Shown in pieces: positions 43,641 to 53,700 of a DNA stretch of 64,000 nucleotides. A model generated the notes under the pieces. It saw only the letters and a list, made by a program, of their open reading frames with translations. It was not told where the DNA came from and searched no databases. Every line of letters starts with the position of its first letter. Positions within the stretch are counted from its first letter, which is position 1. Source of the DNA: Ahniella affigens (GTDB taxonomy: Bacteria > Pseudomonadota > Gammaproteobacteria > Xanthomonadales > Ahniellaceae); NCBI RefSeq assembly GCF_003015185.1, contig NZ_CP027860.1, positions 1,922,001 through 1,986,000 on the forward strand, written 5' to 3'. The translations under genes were made by a program, and so were the position numbers.

Positions 43641-44915
43641 ATGTCGGCAGTGCCTGCCGATTCCCTGCCTGACCAAGCCGACGTCCTGATCATCGGCGCC
43701 GGTGTCATCGGCTTGTCGGTGGCGTACGCCTTGCGTCAAGCGGGCCGTGATGTGTTGGTGCTCGATCAGGGCCGAGCAGGTGGCGGTGCTTCACACGGCA
43801 ATTGCGGCACGCTGACGCCATCGCATGCGTTGCCGTTGGCGCAGCCCGGCATGGTGGTCAAAGCGTTGCGCTGGATGTTGAAGCGGGATGCGCCGTTCTA
43901 CGTGCAGCCGCGTGTGGATCCGGCGCTCTGGACTTGGTTGTTTCGGTTTGCCGGGCGCTGCAACGACACCGCGATGCGTGACGTGGGGCGCTACAAGGCG
44001 GCGTTTCTGAAGGCGTCGCGAACGCGATTGGCCGACTGGATCGCCGCCGAACAGTGGGAGTGCGAGTTCGCTGCGCGGGGGCAGATCGCCGTCTACAAAG
44101 ACCCGGCCACCTTTGCCGCGCAAGAAGCGCTGCGCCCACTATTGAGCGAGATCGGCATCGACATGTTGCCGAAGAGCGGTGCCGAAGTCCTGCGAATGTC
44201 GCCTGGTTTGAAGGCCGATATCCATGCGGGGCACTTCTACCCGGGCGACGCCGAGTTTCGTCCGGATCGCTATGTTGCGGCGCTTCTGGCAGGAGTTCGC
44301 AAACATGGCGTAACCGTCACCGAGCATTGCGCGGTGTCTGGATTTGTCGAGCAAGCAGGGCAGGTTCAGGGCGTCACGGCCGGCGGGAAAACCATCAAGG
44401 CTCGCGAGGTCGTTCTGGCGTCTGGGGTGTTGTCGCCAAAGCTCGGTAACACGCTCGGAATTCGACTCCCCATCCAACCTGGCAAGGGCTACTCCATTAC
44501 GTTCGAAAAACCTAGTCAGCCGCCTGCGTTGCCGCTCGTGCTCAAGGAGCGCGCGATTTGTGTCACCCCTTGGGGTAGTGCCTATCGACTAGGCAGCACA
44601 ATGGAATTTTCTGGCCTCAGCGAGCGTCTGAACCCACTTCGCATTGCGGCGATCAAACGTGGCGCGGCCGAATATCTGCTGGAGCCCTATGGGCCGAGCG
44701 AAGTCGAGCAGTGGTACGGTTTTCGGCCCATGACGTTTGACGATTTGCCGATCATTGGCCCGGCCCCTAGGCATCGCGGGCTCTGGATTGCCTCTGGCCA
44801 CGGCATGCTCGGCATGAGTATGTCGGCGGCCACGGCCGAGCAGCTGGCCGCCATGATTCAGGAGCGTGCCACGCCGTTTGACCCAAAGCCGATGCTGCCG
44901 GCCCGGTTTGGGTGA
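43641..44915 (+). CDS. FAD-dependent oxidoreductase, D-amino-acid dehydrogenase (DadA) like
   Basis: A 424-residue flavoprotein of the DAO family. The N-terminal dinucleotide fold ADVLIIGAGVIGLSVAYALRQAGRDVLVLDQG is followed by GGASHGNCGTLTPSHALPLAQPG. The C-terminal substrate and FAD-closing blocks are MTFDDLPIIGPAPRHRGLWIASGHGMLGMSMSAATAEQLA. Such enzymes pass electrons from D-amino acids (or related amines) to the quinone pool. It begins 20 bases after slyD and may share its transcript. The length is typical of DadA; the substrate is inferred only from family. Confidence 0.88.
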   Translation: MSAVPADSLPDQADVLIIGAGVIGLSVAYALRQAGRDVLVLDQGRAGGGASHGNCGTLTPSHALPLAQPGMVVKALRWMLKRDAPFYVQPRVDPALWTWLFRFAGRCNDTAMRDVGRYKAAFLKASRTRLADWIAAEQWECEFAARGQIAVYKDPATFAAQEALRPLLSEIGIDMLPKSGAEVLRMSPGLKADIHAGHFYPGDAEFRPDRYVAALLAGVRKHGVTVTEHCAVSGFVEQAGQVQGVTAGGKTIKAREVVLASGVLSPKLGNTLGIRLPIQPGKGYSITFEKPSQPPALPLVLKERAICVTPWGSAYRLGSTMEFSGLSERLNPLRIAAIKRGAAEYLLEPYGPSEVEQWYGFRPMTFDDLPIIGPAPRHRGLWIASGHGMLGMSMSAATAEQLAAMIQERATPFDPKPMLPARFG

Positions 44916-44923
44916 CTACAAAC

Positions 44924-44954
44924 GAAAACACCGCAGGGTCTCTGCGGTGTTTTC
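44924..44954. terminator. Bidirectional intrinsic terminator
   Basis: A perfect 13-bp stem GAAAACACCGCAG / CTGCGGTGTTTTC around GGTCT. The A and T tracts at the base give a U-rich end on either strand, ideal for terminating both the DadA-like gene and the convergent Bax-inhibitor-like gene. Confidence 0.85.
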
Positions 44955-44981
44955 TGGATGCAGTGCACTTGGTGCGCAGTT

Positions 44982-45644
44982 TCAGTCGTCGCCGCCGAAG
45001 ATGCCGAAGATTCGGAGCAGCGAGAGGAACATGCTCCACACTTCCGCAAATAGGCCGACTGCGATCACCACGTAATTCGTTTCGCCGCCATGTATGGCCT
45101 GGCTGGTGAAGTACAGAATGCCGATGGCAGAGAGCAGCACCACGACCGCCGAGATACCGAGCGACAGTGCCGGAATCTGGAAGATCAAGTTCGCGATGAT
45201 GGCTGCCAGCACAATCAGCGACCCGACAAAGAAGAATCCGCCAAGGAAGCTGAAATCCTTCCGCGAGAACACGGCAAACGCCGACAGACCACCGCAGATC
45301 AGCGCGGTACCGGCAAACGCGTTCAGCACGATCTGCGGACCGGCAGCGAAGTAGAAACCGACAATCGGCCCAAACACATAGCCGATCAACGCGCCGTAGA
45401 GCAGGGCAGCCGGCACGCCGAGCGCCGACCGTGCCATGCTCAGCACGAGGAACGGTGAGCCGATGACAATCAGGAGGATCAGCCACTTGTTGAGCGGTGC
45501 CACTTTCGCCGAAATAGTGTAGGCCGTCACCAAGGCCGACAGCCCGAGCATCATGCCCAGCAGCAGATAGGCATTGCGCAGGACTTTGTTGGTTAGCGGT
45601 TGGTCAAGGGCTTGGCTTGCCGTTTGAGTTTGGTATTGGCTCAT
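44982..45644 (-). CDS. Bax inhibitor-1 / YccA family membrane protein
   Basis: A 220-residue inner-membrane protein with seven hydrophobic helices, of the BI-1 (TMBIM/YccA) family. Members are calcium-leak or FtsH-modulating proteins; the role here is unknown. Family blocks include [37 protein letters not shown] and [38 protein letters not shown] at the C-terminus. An excellent ribosome-binding site (AGGAGGAA) precedes the ATG at 45644. It is divergent from orn. Confidence 0.93.
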   Translation of the reverse strand: MSQYQTQTASQALDQPLTNKVLRNAYLLLGMMLGLSALVTAYTISAKVAPLNKWLILLIVIGSPFLVLSMARSALGVPAALLYGALIGYVFGPIVGFYFAAGPQIVLNAFAGTALICGGLSAFAVFSRKDFSFLGGFFFVGSLIVLAAIIANLIFQIPALSLGISAVVVLLSAIGILYFTSQAIHGGETNYVVIAVGLFAEVWSMFLSLLRIFGIFGGDD

Positions 45645-45746
45645 TCGAGTTCCTCCTGTGAATCATTGGGTTGGCCATGGAATCGTGGCACGAAATTCGC
45701 CTCCAGTTGCATACGATCTGGCAAAATCCGCGCAAATCAACGCGCG

Positions 45747-46328
45747 ATGAGTGAAGGATTCGTGGATAAATCAGCAGACATGCGTTTGATCTGGGTCGAC
45801 CTGGAAATGACTGGGCTGGACCCTGATCGCGACAGCATCATCGAAATCGCCTGTCTGGTCACCGACAAGGACTTGAATGTGCTGGCCGAGGGGCCGGAAC
45901 TTGCGATTCATCACCCGCTGAGCCGTCTCGAAGCCATGGATGACTGGAATCGCAACACGCATTCGGGTAGTGGATTGTGGGATCGCGTCCTGACCTCGCA
46001 GACAACCCTTGCGGGCGCCGAAGCTGCCGTCCTCGCGTTTCTGCGCCAGTGGGTACCCGCTGGCAAGTCGCCGATCTGCGGCAATTCCATTTGCCAGGAT
46101 CGGCGGTTTCTGGCCCGATTGATGCCTGATCTGGAGCGCTACTTTCACTATCGGAACATCGATGTCAGCACCGTCAAGGAACTGGTGCGCCGATGGCACC
46201 CGGCTCTGCTCGAAGGTTTGCAAAAGAAAGGCGCACATACGGCATTATCGGACATCCGCGAATCTGTGCTTGAACTTGCTTATTACCGGCAACATATGGG
46301 AAGCATCGGGCAAGGGCCGGCGCGCTGA
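45747..46328 (+). CDS. orn: Oligoribonuclease
   Basis: A 3'-5' exoribonuclease of the DEDDh family, 193 residues, which degrades 2-5-nt RNAs including pGp[21 protein letters not shown] supplies the first catalytic Asp/Glu pair. [36 protein letters not shown] and [17 protein letters not shown] complete the DEDDh set (final His and Asp). The start at 45747 adds the short N-terminal extension usual in Xanthomonadales; 45780 is an alternative. Cytosolic, essential in many species. Confidence 0.95.
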   Translation: MSEGFVDKSADMRLIWVDLEMTGLDPDRDSIIEIACLVTDKDLNVLAEGPELAIHHPLSRLEAMDDWNRNTHSGSGLWDRVLTSQTTLAGAEAAVLAFLRQWVPAGKSPICGNSICQDRRFLARLMPDLERYFHYRNIDVSTVKELVRRWHPALLEGLQKKGAHTALSDIRESVLELAYYRQHMGSIGQGPAR

Positions 46329-46383
46329 CCGACAGCCTTATTCGTTTTTGCACCATTTCGTTTGACCGTATTCAAGGATCCTC

Positions 46384-47835
46384 ATGACCGACCTCATTCA
46401 ACTTGCCGAACACCAACTGCTCCGTCCCACGGGCCTAGGCCTTGCGGACCTGGACCGGGTGTTCGCCAGCCTGATGGGGCCTGCCATCGATGTCGGCGAT
46501 CTGTACTTTCAACACAGCCGACACGAAAGCTGGGTGCTGGAAGATGGCATCGTCAAGGAAGGCAATCATTCGATCGAGCAAGGTGTTGGCGTGCGTGCGA
46601 TTACCGGCGAAAAAACCGGGTTCGCTTACACCGATGACCTAGTGCTCCCCGCGTTGCTGGAAGCGGCAGGCAGTGCTCGGGCGATCGCCCAGGCGGGTCA
46701 GGATGGTCAGCGCCAATCGTTGGTGAAGCGGCATCCAGATCGCGCCGCTTTGTATGCGCCGATTGACCCGATCGAATCGGTGCCAGTCCCACGCAAGGTC
46801 GCGTTGCTACGCGAAATCGATGCGTTTGCGCGCGCGTTGGACCCACGCGTGCGCCAGGTCGTGGTGTCGCTGTCGGCCGTCGCCGATACGATTCTCCTGG
46901 CCCACAGTGATGGCACACTCGCCGCCGATGTGCGGCCGTTGGTGCGGTTCAATGTGCAGGTGATTGTCGAGGCCAATGGCCGCCGCGAACAAGCCTCAGC
47001 GGGCGGCGGTGGCCGCATGAGCTATGCCGAATTGCTGGATGGCGACTTTGCGCAACAGCAGGCGCGCGAAGCGGTGCGCCAGGCGCTCGTGAATCTGGAC
47101 GCGATCGACGCACCGGCAGGCGAAATGCCCGTTGTGCTAGGCCCGGGTTGGCCAGGCGTGCTGTTGCACGAAGCGGTGGGCCATGGCCTGGAAGGCGATT
47201 TCAATCGCAAGGGTTTGTCGGCCTTTAGTGGTCGAATGGGCGAGCAAGTGACGAGTCCGCTGTGCACCGTCGTGGATGACGGCACCCTGGCGAGCCGTCG
47301 CGGCTCGTTGAATGTCGACGACGAAGGCACCACGACGCAATGCACGACCTTGATCGAAAACGGCCGCCTGGTCGGCTACATGCAGGACAAGCACAACGCC
47401 GGCCTGATGGCCGTTGCCCCGACGGGTAACGCGCGTCGCGAAAGCTTTGCGCATCTGCCCATGCCACGCATGACCAACACGTATCTGCGCCCGGGTACTT
47501 CAGACCCGAACGAGATCATCGCGTCGGTTGATCGCGGCCTGTACGCCGTCAACTTCGGCGGTGGCCAAGTCGATATCACGTCCGGCAAATTCGTGTTCTC
47601 AGCGAGCGAGGCGTATCTGATCGAAGGCGGCAAGGTCACGCGTCCCGTGAAGGGCGCCACGCTGGTCGGATCTGGCCCCGAAGTCATGCAGCGCATTACG
47701 ATGCTCGGCAATGATCTGAAGCTCGATGCCGGTGTCGGTGTCTGCGGCAAGGACGGCCAAAGCGTGCCCGTGGGTGTTGGCCAGCCCACGTTGAAGATTT
47801 CGGCGATGACGGTGGGCGGTACTAACGCAGGCTGA
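46384..47835 (+). CDS. tldD: Metalloprotease TldD
   Basis: A 483-residue subunit of the TldD/TldE (PmbA) protease, which processes peptides and CcdA-like antitoxins. The zinc motif [12 protein letters not shown] is at about residues 260-271. The conserved C-terminal region contains [50 protein letters not shown]. The tldE/pmbA partner is not in the window. AAGGAT precedes the ATG at 46384; the gene starts 55 bases after orn. Confidence 0.95.
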   Translation: MTDLIQLAEHQLLRPTGLGLADLDRVFASLMGPAIDVGDLYFQHSRHESWVLEDGIVKEGNHSIEQGVGVRAITGEKTGFAYTDDLVLPALLEAAGSARAIAQAGQDGQRQSLVKRHPDRAALYAPIDPIESVPVPRKVALLREIDAFARALDPRVRQVVVSLSAVADTILLAHSDGTLAADVRPLVRFNVQVIVEANGRREQASAGGGGRMSYAELLDGDFAQQQAREAVRQALVNLDAIDAPAGEMPVVLGPGWPGVLLHEAVGHGLEGDFNRKGLSAFSGRMGEQVTSPLCTVVDDGTLASRRGSLNVDDEGTTTQCTTLIENGRLVGYMQDKHNAGLMAVAPTGNARRESFAHLPMPRMTNTYLRPGTSDPNEIIASVDRGLYAVNFGGGQVDITSGKFVFSASEAYLIEGGKVTRPVKGATLVGSGPEVMQRITMLGNDLKLDAGVGVCGKDGQSVPVGVGQPTLKISAMTVGGTNAG

Positions 47836-47905
47836 CGGGCCTTCAGCCTCGGCCGATAGTTCACTCAACACGGCAATATCCATGGGATGCGGCCAAGCGG
47901 GGCAA

Positions 47906-48373
47906 TCAGCCACTTGCTAGCATGCTGCCGCGACAGTTCGGCTGCCCGCATCGGCATTGCCAAGCCTTCAAATCAGGATGCACTGCCGCGCTTGCGAGTT
48001 CCAGCGCGTAGTCGATCGTAAGTTCCTCACCGGTCTCGATCTCGCGCAGTGTTTCGATCCAGACCTTGTCCTTCCGTGAATCGCCGTTGATATCGACCCA
48101 GATCACGGCCTCGCAGTTAGGTTCACAACTGTGATTGATAAAGCGCGCGCTGTTGCCACCAACCTGGCCGTCAATCAACCAGTCCTCATTTACAGCAAAC
48201 AGATAGGTACTGCCGAGACTCGTGTTGTCCCCGTATCGGCCGACCGCTTCATCGCTGCTGATGCGCTCGCCCTGATAGAGCATCAATCGCATGTGCGCTG
48301 TGAGCGGTCTGAACGCGAAGACGCCGCGGCCGTGGATCCTTGATGTCCTGACAACGAATCTACGCATGATCAT
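47906..48373 (-). CDS. SET-domain protein-lysine methyltransferase
   Basis: A protein of about 155 residues made almost entirely of a SET domain, a SAM-dependent lysine methyltransferase fold more common in eukaryotes. The pseudo-knot signature RFINHSCEPNCEA is followed by GEELTIDYALEL. A post-SET-like Cys cluster, CRCGQPNCRGSM, is at the C-terminus. The substrate is unknown. The open frame starts at 48445, but the ATGs at 48373 or 48367 begin just before the conserved FVVRTSRIHGRGVFAF segment and are preferred. It is convergent with tldD. Confidence 0.88.
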   Translation of the reverse strand: MIMRRFVVRTSRIHGRGVFAFRPLTAHMRLMLYQGERISSDEAVGRYGDNTSLGSTYLFAVNEDWLIDGQVGGNSARFINHSCEPNCEAVIWVDINGDSRKDKVWIETLREIETGEELTIDYALELASAAVHPDLKAWQCRCGQPNCRGSMLASG

Positions 48374-48525
48374 TTCTTGAGGCGCGTGGTGAATGGCGTC
48401 GACGCCAATTTGAAGGTTGCTTTTGCAAACGTCGGTGCATGTCAAGGTAGTTGTCGCGTCGTTACTTCGGCACTTCGTGTTTAGGCTCTTGTAGCCGGCC
48501 GCACCTCCGAGCCGCGTTCGAACTG

Positions 48526-48539
48526 GGCACCAGAGTCGA
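48526..48539 (+). repeat. Left copy of a 14-bp direct repeat flanking the IS3 element
   Basis: GGCACCAGAGTCGA, identical to 50390-50403. It lies about 20 bases outside the putative left IS end; see findings. Confidence 0.6.
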
Positions 48540-48540
48540 C

Positions 48541-48562
48541 GGGCGCTAGAAGGCGCCCTTTT
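48541..48562 (+). terminator. Intrinsic terminator on the plus strand without an obvious gene
   Basis: GGGCGC-TAGAAG-GCGCCC followed by TTTT. It is well formed, but the nearest upstream plus-strand gene (tldD) ends 700 bases away, with an opposing gene in between. It may serve a transcript removed or not recognised, or have arrived with the IS. Confidence 0.6.
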
Positions 48563-48635
48563 AGTCGCCTCTGGCGCTCGCGCTGACTGGTGAGCACGGC
48601 GTCATTGTTCGCGGCGAGACGCATTGATGCCGTCT

Positions 48636-49739
48636 TCATGCTGCTGCCCGCTGTGCTGCTTGGCTTTGCGATAGCGCCGGCACCTTCGCATCGCGTTCGG
48701 GATTCAGCGCGACTTTGCTGATGTGCGACCAGTCCCGTGTATTGCCGGACCAGCGCGCCGGATTCGAGCGTTTGGCCTGTTCGTAGACCTCTTTGCGTGC
48801 CGCAAGAATGGTTACATCTTCGCCAGCGTGGCGCTGTGCCGGGGTGACATAGCGGATGCCGCTGTGGCGGTGATCGTGGTTGTACCAGCGCACGAACTGA
48901 CTTGCCCAGGCGCGCGCTTCCTCAAGGTTTGCGACGCCCTTGCTTGGGAACTCTGGACGGTACTTGGCGGTGCGGAACAGTGACTCGACAAAGGCGTTGT
49001 CGTCGCTCACGCGCGGGCGCGAGTACGAGGGTTTCACGCCAAGCCATTGCAGCATGGCCAAGACCGTGGTCGCTTTTAGCGTCGAACCATTATCGCCATG
49101 CAAGACCGGCTTGGTGGTGTGTGTTGCGATGCCTTCAGCCAAGGCAGTCCGTCGAACCAGATGTGCGGCGTAGTCGGCGTCATCGTTGGCATGCACTTCC
49201 CAGCCTACAATTTTGCGGCTGTAAAGATCCAGGATCAGATACAGGTAGAACCACTGGCCTTGGACATCGGCCGGCAAATAGGTCATGTCCCAGCACCAAA
49301 CTTGGCCTGGTGCCGTGGCGATGTGCGTGGTTGGTGGGCGACGTGGCGACGACGCCTTGGCTCGGCCCCGATGTGCCATTTGCTGATGCGCATGCAAGAC
49401 GCGGTAGAACGTCGACTCGCTGGCCACGTACACGCCTTCGTCCGCCAACTGAGGCACGATGCGCGCGGGTGGTAGATCAGCGAACCGCGGCTCATTGGCG
49501 ACGCGCAGCACCAACTCGCGCTGATCAGCCGTCAATGCCTGAGGCAGCGTCGGCCGTTCTGCGTTGATGCGGCCATCCGCGGGGATCGGCACATCGCTGT
49601 TTGGCCGCATCTTCTTCCAACGCTGCAGCGTTCGGATGTCGATTCCAACGATCTCGCAGACAGCATGCAAACGAGCGCCTTTCGTGTGCGCTGCCTGAAT
49701 GTCCTGGACCAGGGCTTGGCGATCCTCGAAGTCGATCAT
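48636..49739 (-). CDS. IS3-family transposase OrfB (DDE integrase)
   Basis: A 367-residue integrase. An N-terminal HTH-like region (HAVCEIVGIDIRTLQRWKKMRP) is followed by the rve DDE core. VWCWDMTYLPADVQGQWFYLYLILDLYSRKIVGWEV contains the first Asp, VLHGDNGSTLKATTVLAMLQWLGVKPSYSRPRVSDDNAFVESLF the second Asp and Glu, and FVRWYNHDHRHSGIRYVTPAQRH is the family's tail. The ATG overlaps the orfA stop as ATGA, so coupling rather than programmed frameshifting may make the two proteins. The frame is uninterrupted, so the element may be active. Confidence 0.95.
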   Translation of the reverse strand: MIDFEDRQALVQDIQAAHTKGARLHAVCEIVGIDIRTLQRWKKMRPNSDVPIPADGRINAERPTLPQALTADQRELVLRVANEPRFADLPPARIVPQLADEGVYVASESTFYRVLHAHQQMAHRGRAKASSPRRPPTTHIATAPGQVWCWDMTYLPADVQGQWFYLYLILDLYSRKIVGWEVHANDDADYAAHLVRRTALAEGIATHTTKPVLHGDNGSTLKATTVLAMLQWLGVKPSYSRPRVSDDNAFVESLFRTAKYRPEFPSKGVANLEEARAWASQFVRWYNHDHRHSGIRYVTPAQRHAGEDVTILAARKEVYEQAKRSNPARWSGNTRDWSHISKVALNPERDAKVPALSQSQAAQRAAA

Positions 49740-50209
49740 TCGACCTCGCCCTTGTTGAAGATCGCCGCCACTTTTTTTGATAGCACCAGTAACGCCGCTG
49801 TCTCCGCCAGTGCGCGTTCCTTCCGCGCCAGATCTCGCTCAAGCTCCTTGATCCGCTTCCGGTCCGCGCGCGTCGCTTGTGGGCTCGCTCGCGCTTCATC
49901 AGGCGATGCCAACGCCGTCATCGCATTGCTGCGCCACTGCTCCAGATCCGTCACATACACGCCCTGAGACCGGCACCAAGCCGCCTTGTCGGCTTCATTC
50001 ATCGCTGCCGTCACGATCACGGCTTCCAACCTCGCTGCAGCCGTCCACGAGCGCACCATCGCCGGTTTCGCTTGCGCGTCCTTCAACCACCGCTCAAGTG
50101 TCGAAACCGACACGCCGACCGCCTCCGAAACCACCTCAATCGAACTGCTCTCCGGCGGCAACAATCTGGCCACTGCTCTGTCTTTGAATCCTTGTCCGTA
50201 TCTGGCCAC
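49736..50209 (-). CDS. IS3-family transposase OrfA (HTH protein)
   Basis: A 157-residue DNA-binding partner of OrfB. The typical OrfA start ARYGQGFKDRAVARLLPPESSSIEVVSEAVGVSVSTLERWLKDA holds the helix-turn-helix. A second region, NEADKAAWCRSQGVYVTDLEQWR, and a C-terminal leucine-zipper-like coil (RKRIKELERDLARKERALAETAALLVL) follow. The start is a GTG at 50209, which matches the conserved N-terminus. A 15-bp direct repeat (50164-50178 and 50200-50214) covers its first codons. Confidence 0.93.
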   Translation of the reverse strand: MARYGQGFKDRAVARLLPPESSSIEVVSEAVGVSVSTLERWLKDAQAKPAMVRSWTAAARLEAVIVTAAMNEADKAAWCRSQGVYVTDLEQWRSNAMTALASPDEARASPQATRADRKRIKELERDLARKERALAETAALLVLSKKVAAIFNKGEVE

Positions 50210-50214
50210 TGCTC
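50164..50214. repeat. Direct repeat pair in the orfA 5' region
   Basis: ATCTGGCCACTGCTC occurs at 50164-50178 and again at 50200-50214, 36 bases apart. It lies within the first 15 codons of orfA and just upstream. It could be a transposase-binding sub-repeat near the IS end. Confidence 0.5.
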
Positions 50215-50389
50215 ATCTTCCTATCGCCCCAGGGGTTGGGAATTCTATCGAGGCGACAACTAGTCTGACGTAGGGGGAACGTTGCCACTCTAGCAAATGA
50301 CCGATCGATTGGTGCTATCAATTTGCGTGAAACCGCAGTAGTCGTTCGGCGCTGAGACCACGCTCAAGACAACAACTGCGACCTGCGCT

Positions 50390-50403
50390 GGCACCAGAGT
50401 CGA
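50390..50403 (+). repeat. Right copy of the 14-bp direct repeat flanking the IS3 element
   Basis: GGCACCAGAGTCGA, identical to 48526-48539. Confidence 0.6.
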
Positions 50404-50690
50404 AGCGATGGTCTCTGTCTGAGTCATCAGATAGCGCCGATTAGCCATCACTTCAAGTAATCAGTGAATCTCACTTTTCGATGAGAGGGTGCTGAGGGTG
50501 ACTAGAAATCCGCGCACTATGGTTGTTGAACCTACCTGCACACCAATCCATTATCGCCCCGACTAAGTCGCCGGATTTCGTCTCGCAGAATCGATTAGAG
50601 AAGCGAGTGGATTACGGAAAGAAGAGACGTTGTCTCAGTACTTGATATACCCGGACGCCAAGATTGCGGTCCATTAAAGTCCACAAAGAT

Positions 50691-50728
50691 GCCCCTGTTG
50701 GGGCGACGTTCGACGGCAATAACCGTCG
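50691..50728 (+). promoter_or_regulatory. Twin hairpins in the leader of the RHS gene
   Basis: A 5-bp stem (GCCCC/GGGGC) and a 6-bp stem (CGACGG/CCGTCG) separated by 6 bases, ending 24 bases before the ATG. They may form a leader structure controlling translation or be a remnant terminator; no U-tract and no known riboswitch match. Confidence 0.35.
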
Positions 50729-50752
50729 ATCTAGCTTATATTGGTGAGCGAC

Positions 50753-53700
50753 ATGCAGATAGGTTTTTCGAATGGCGTACTCTCCCGAGCAATGTTGCTC
50801 TTTACGCTCTTGTTCGCAGGTACGGCATTGGCCGCCATTGAGGGTGCAACACCTAAATTAAATTCGGACGATGACTTCGCAATAGCGGAGTTTCGGTTCG
50901 CTGGTGCCGCTTTCGAACCCTATTTCAGCATGCCGGAGATTGAGCTCGATGACAATTTCGTCTATCGGCGCGTCCATGCCGGAACAAGCCAGGAAGTGGC
51001 GGGTACCGCGAAGCTCGCTGGTTATTCGTTTAGCCAAGTTGAGCTCCAAATGGCGTGCGACGACGGCGAGGTCCAGAAGGCTTTGGTGTCGAATGTATCT
51101 GGGTCCACTTTCTTGACGGAATTGTCAAAGGCGACGCCATCGGTCTGTAACCTTACGGTGAATGGCACGTTGACGAACGGTTCGAGAGTCAAAACATCGT
51201 CGCAAAGCGTTACGGTGGTCTGGTTGCACCCGGGTCGACCTCACTATACGCCAGATTCGGTCGTCTTTAATGTTGATGAGTCAGACAGCTATTGGCCGAT
51301 GGCTCCGAGAACGATGACAACCGACACGGCCGGACTCGCTCCTTTTACGGCCACGAAGGTCGAGTACTTCGAGTTTCACGACCTATACCCCTATCAAAGC
51401 AGCAATCGTGAGTTTCGGAAGATCGGTGAATCGACTACACCGCCGTTCTCTGTGCCTGTCGGTGGCCTATTGCCCGGGACGTATGTTCTCAAAGCGGTCA
51501 TTACGGATTCGGCGGGCGTCAAGTGGATTCCAAACCGTTATCGCGGCTTCATGGTCGTCCCAGATATTGCGGCCGAGATCAGTGTGTCCTCTCCTGTTAC
51601 AGGAAGCACATACCAGTCAAATTCTACTATTCCGATCGTAGCTTATGCGTATTCGAGTTTGAGCTACGTCGCGAGCTTCAAGATTTTCGACGGACCCAAT
51701 TCGACAACGCCGATCGCTTCTTTCACCAGAACTAGTGCATCTTCGCTGCCATTTGAATTCAACTGGTCGGCGCCGCCATTGGGCACTCGGCAGTTGTTTT
51801 TTGAGGCACGCGACGCCCGCAACAAAGTCAGTCGAGTCGGGCCCGTACAAGTCATCGTCAGCAATGCTGCGCCAAAGGTTTCGGTTTCGGTTCCTGTGGC
51901 CGATGGTGCATATCTCGCTGGAGGCGTTCCGACAACGGTGACAGCCACGATCACGGATGAACGACTTTCGGCAACGACATTGCCGTCGTTTCTCTTCACT
52001 GTTCCAAATTATTCGGCAACGGTGCTGACCGGTAGTACGCCGGTAGAGACGTCTCCCGGTTCCGGGGTTTGGACGAGTTCCGTCTCATATGTGCCGCCGA
52101 CTTCAACTAGTGCGCAACTCAATTATGGTGGCAACTCTACTGTTCAGGTGACGGTTGTCGATGCGCAAAATTTGTCCGCAATCAGCGAAGCTCGAAGGTA
52201 TGTGGTAACCAACGGGAGTGTTTACGATCCTCCGGCATTTGTGAAGCTAATTGAGCCCACAGCCGGTACATCTGTAAGGTCCGGATATGGTGTGACTTAT
52301 GCGGCCTGTGCTGCAGATACGCCGCAGAGCGTGGGTGCAGTGAAGTTCTTCATGGGATCCACGCAACTTCACAGTGTCGGTACTGGTGCTGGTGTGACCT
52401 CACCGAAATGCCCGTTTGGGAAACTTTTCACCATATCGTCTCAGCAGCCGTTTCCAACTGCGGCACTCGGATCTGTCAATATTCGCGCCGAGGCTTTTCC
52501 TTCCAGCGCTTCGACCACAAGCCTTGGAATGTCGCCGTCGGTTTCGGTCAACGTGGTGTCCAACCTTCCACCCAAAGTTTCACCAGCGTTGAGCAATGGG
52601 CAGCTAGCGTTGACAATGCCTGTTTCCGGAATATCGGTGCAGGCTGGTGCTACCGATCAGGACGGCTCAATCGCGAGTATTGAGTACTGGTTGAATGGCG
52701 TCAAACAAACAACGTCTGCAAACCAGCCGACATTGGCTTGGACGCCAACGGAAGCGGGCACTTACTCCTGGGTGATAAAAGCCAAGGACGCGTCGAATCT
52801 GGAAACTGTGTCGGCGCCATTGGTGATATCCGTCAGTTCTGTCTCGGGGAATGTTGCACCGACAGTGAGTATCCAGACGCCGCTCGCAGGCCGTGCGTTT
52901 GAAGCTGGCACAACGGTGGTCCGACTCATCGCCGTGGCCACAGATACTGCTCCGGGTTCGATCAACAAGGTTGAGTTCTTTGACGGTGCCACCAAGTTGC
53001 CCGGGACGGTCACAACGACCGCCAACTCGGGCTACCAGCTGGATTGGGCGCTTCCGTCCGAAGGCCCGCATCGAATCACCGCAAGGGCCGTCGACAACCA
53101 AGGCGCAGTCACTGTGTCTTCGCCGATCTCAGTGCTGATTGCGCCGGGTCTTGCGCCGACGGTCAGTCTGATTTCGCCCACTGCTAGTGCCACGTATATT
53201 GCCCCTGAGAATTTCGAACTTGCAGTCAGCGCATACGACGACTTTGGCATCACCAAGGTGGAGTATTTTGACGGCACAACCAAAATTGGCGAAGTGACGA
53301 GTGCGCCGTACAGCATGGCGTGGAATGGCGTCAGTGCAACGGGACCGCACAATCTGCGCGCTGTTGCTTGGGATGCTGCAGCGAACTCGGCCAGCTCGGC
53401 CATTGTGCAGGTTCAGGTCAATGCAAATCAGGTACCGACGATTACTTTCACCTCGCCAAGTGGCCAGACCGTTCTCGAAGGCACCAATGTCCCACTTGGT
53501 GTGACGGTGACCGATCCCGACGAGCCTTCTGCTGTCGATCAAATGGAGGTGGTGTATTACCGTAATGCCGCCATGGATGCCGCGAGTGAAATTGGTCGAT
53601 CGAACTACTTCCCGTATCGCTCGACTTGGCTGAACGTTCCCTTTGGCAATGGCACCCAGCAGGTGTGGGCAAGGGTTTGGGATCGGCGCGGTGGGCCATC

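Larger units (their letters stand above)
48562..50259 (-). mobile_element. IS3-family insertion sequence
   Basis: An insertion sequence of about 1.7 kb carrying orfA and orfB of an IS3-type transposase on the minus strand. The ends are estimated from a short inverted repeat: T-A-GTCGCCTC at 48562-48571 and its complement GAGGCGAC-A-A at 50250-50259 (9 of 10 matching). No matching target-site duplication is visible directly outside, so the ends are provisional. It sits between the SET gene and the giant RHS gene and appears intact. Confidence 0.6.
50260..50752. other. Region upstream of the RHS gene
   Basis: About 490 bases without a gene, visibly lower in GC than the surroundings. It includes the right copy of the 14-bp repeat (50390-50403). 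Two hairpins, GCCCC-TGTT-GGGGC (50691-50704) and CGACGG-CAATAA-CCGTCG (50711-50728), lie directly upstream of the RHS start. The promoter of the RHS gene should be here. Confidence 0.55.

Noticed and set aside
48457-48532. Possible tRNA 3' end (GTTCGAAC...CACCA)
   Set aside because: No complementary acceptor or T-stem can be formed; the T-loop-like string is coincidental or a decayed fragment.
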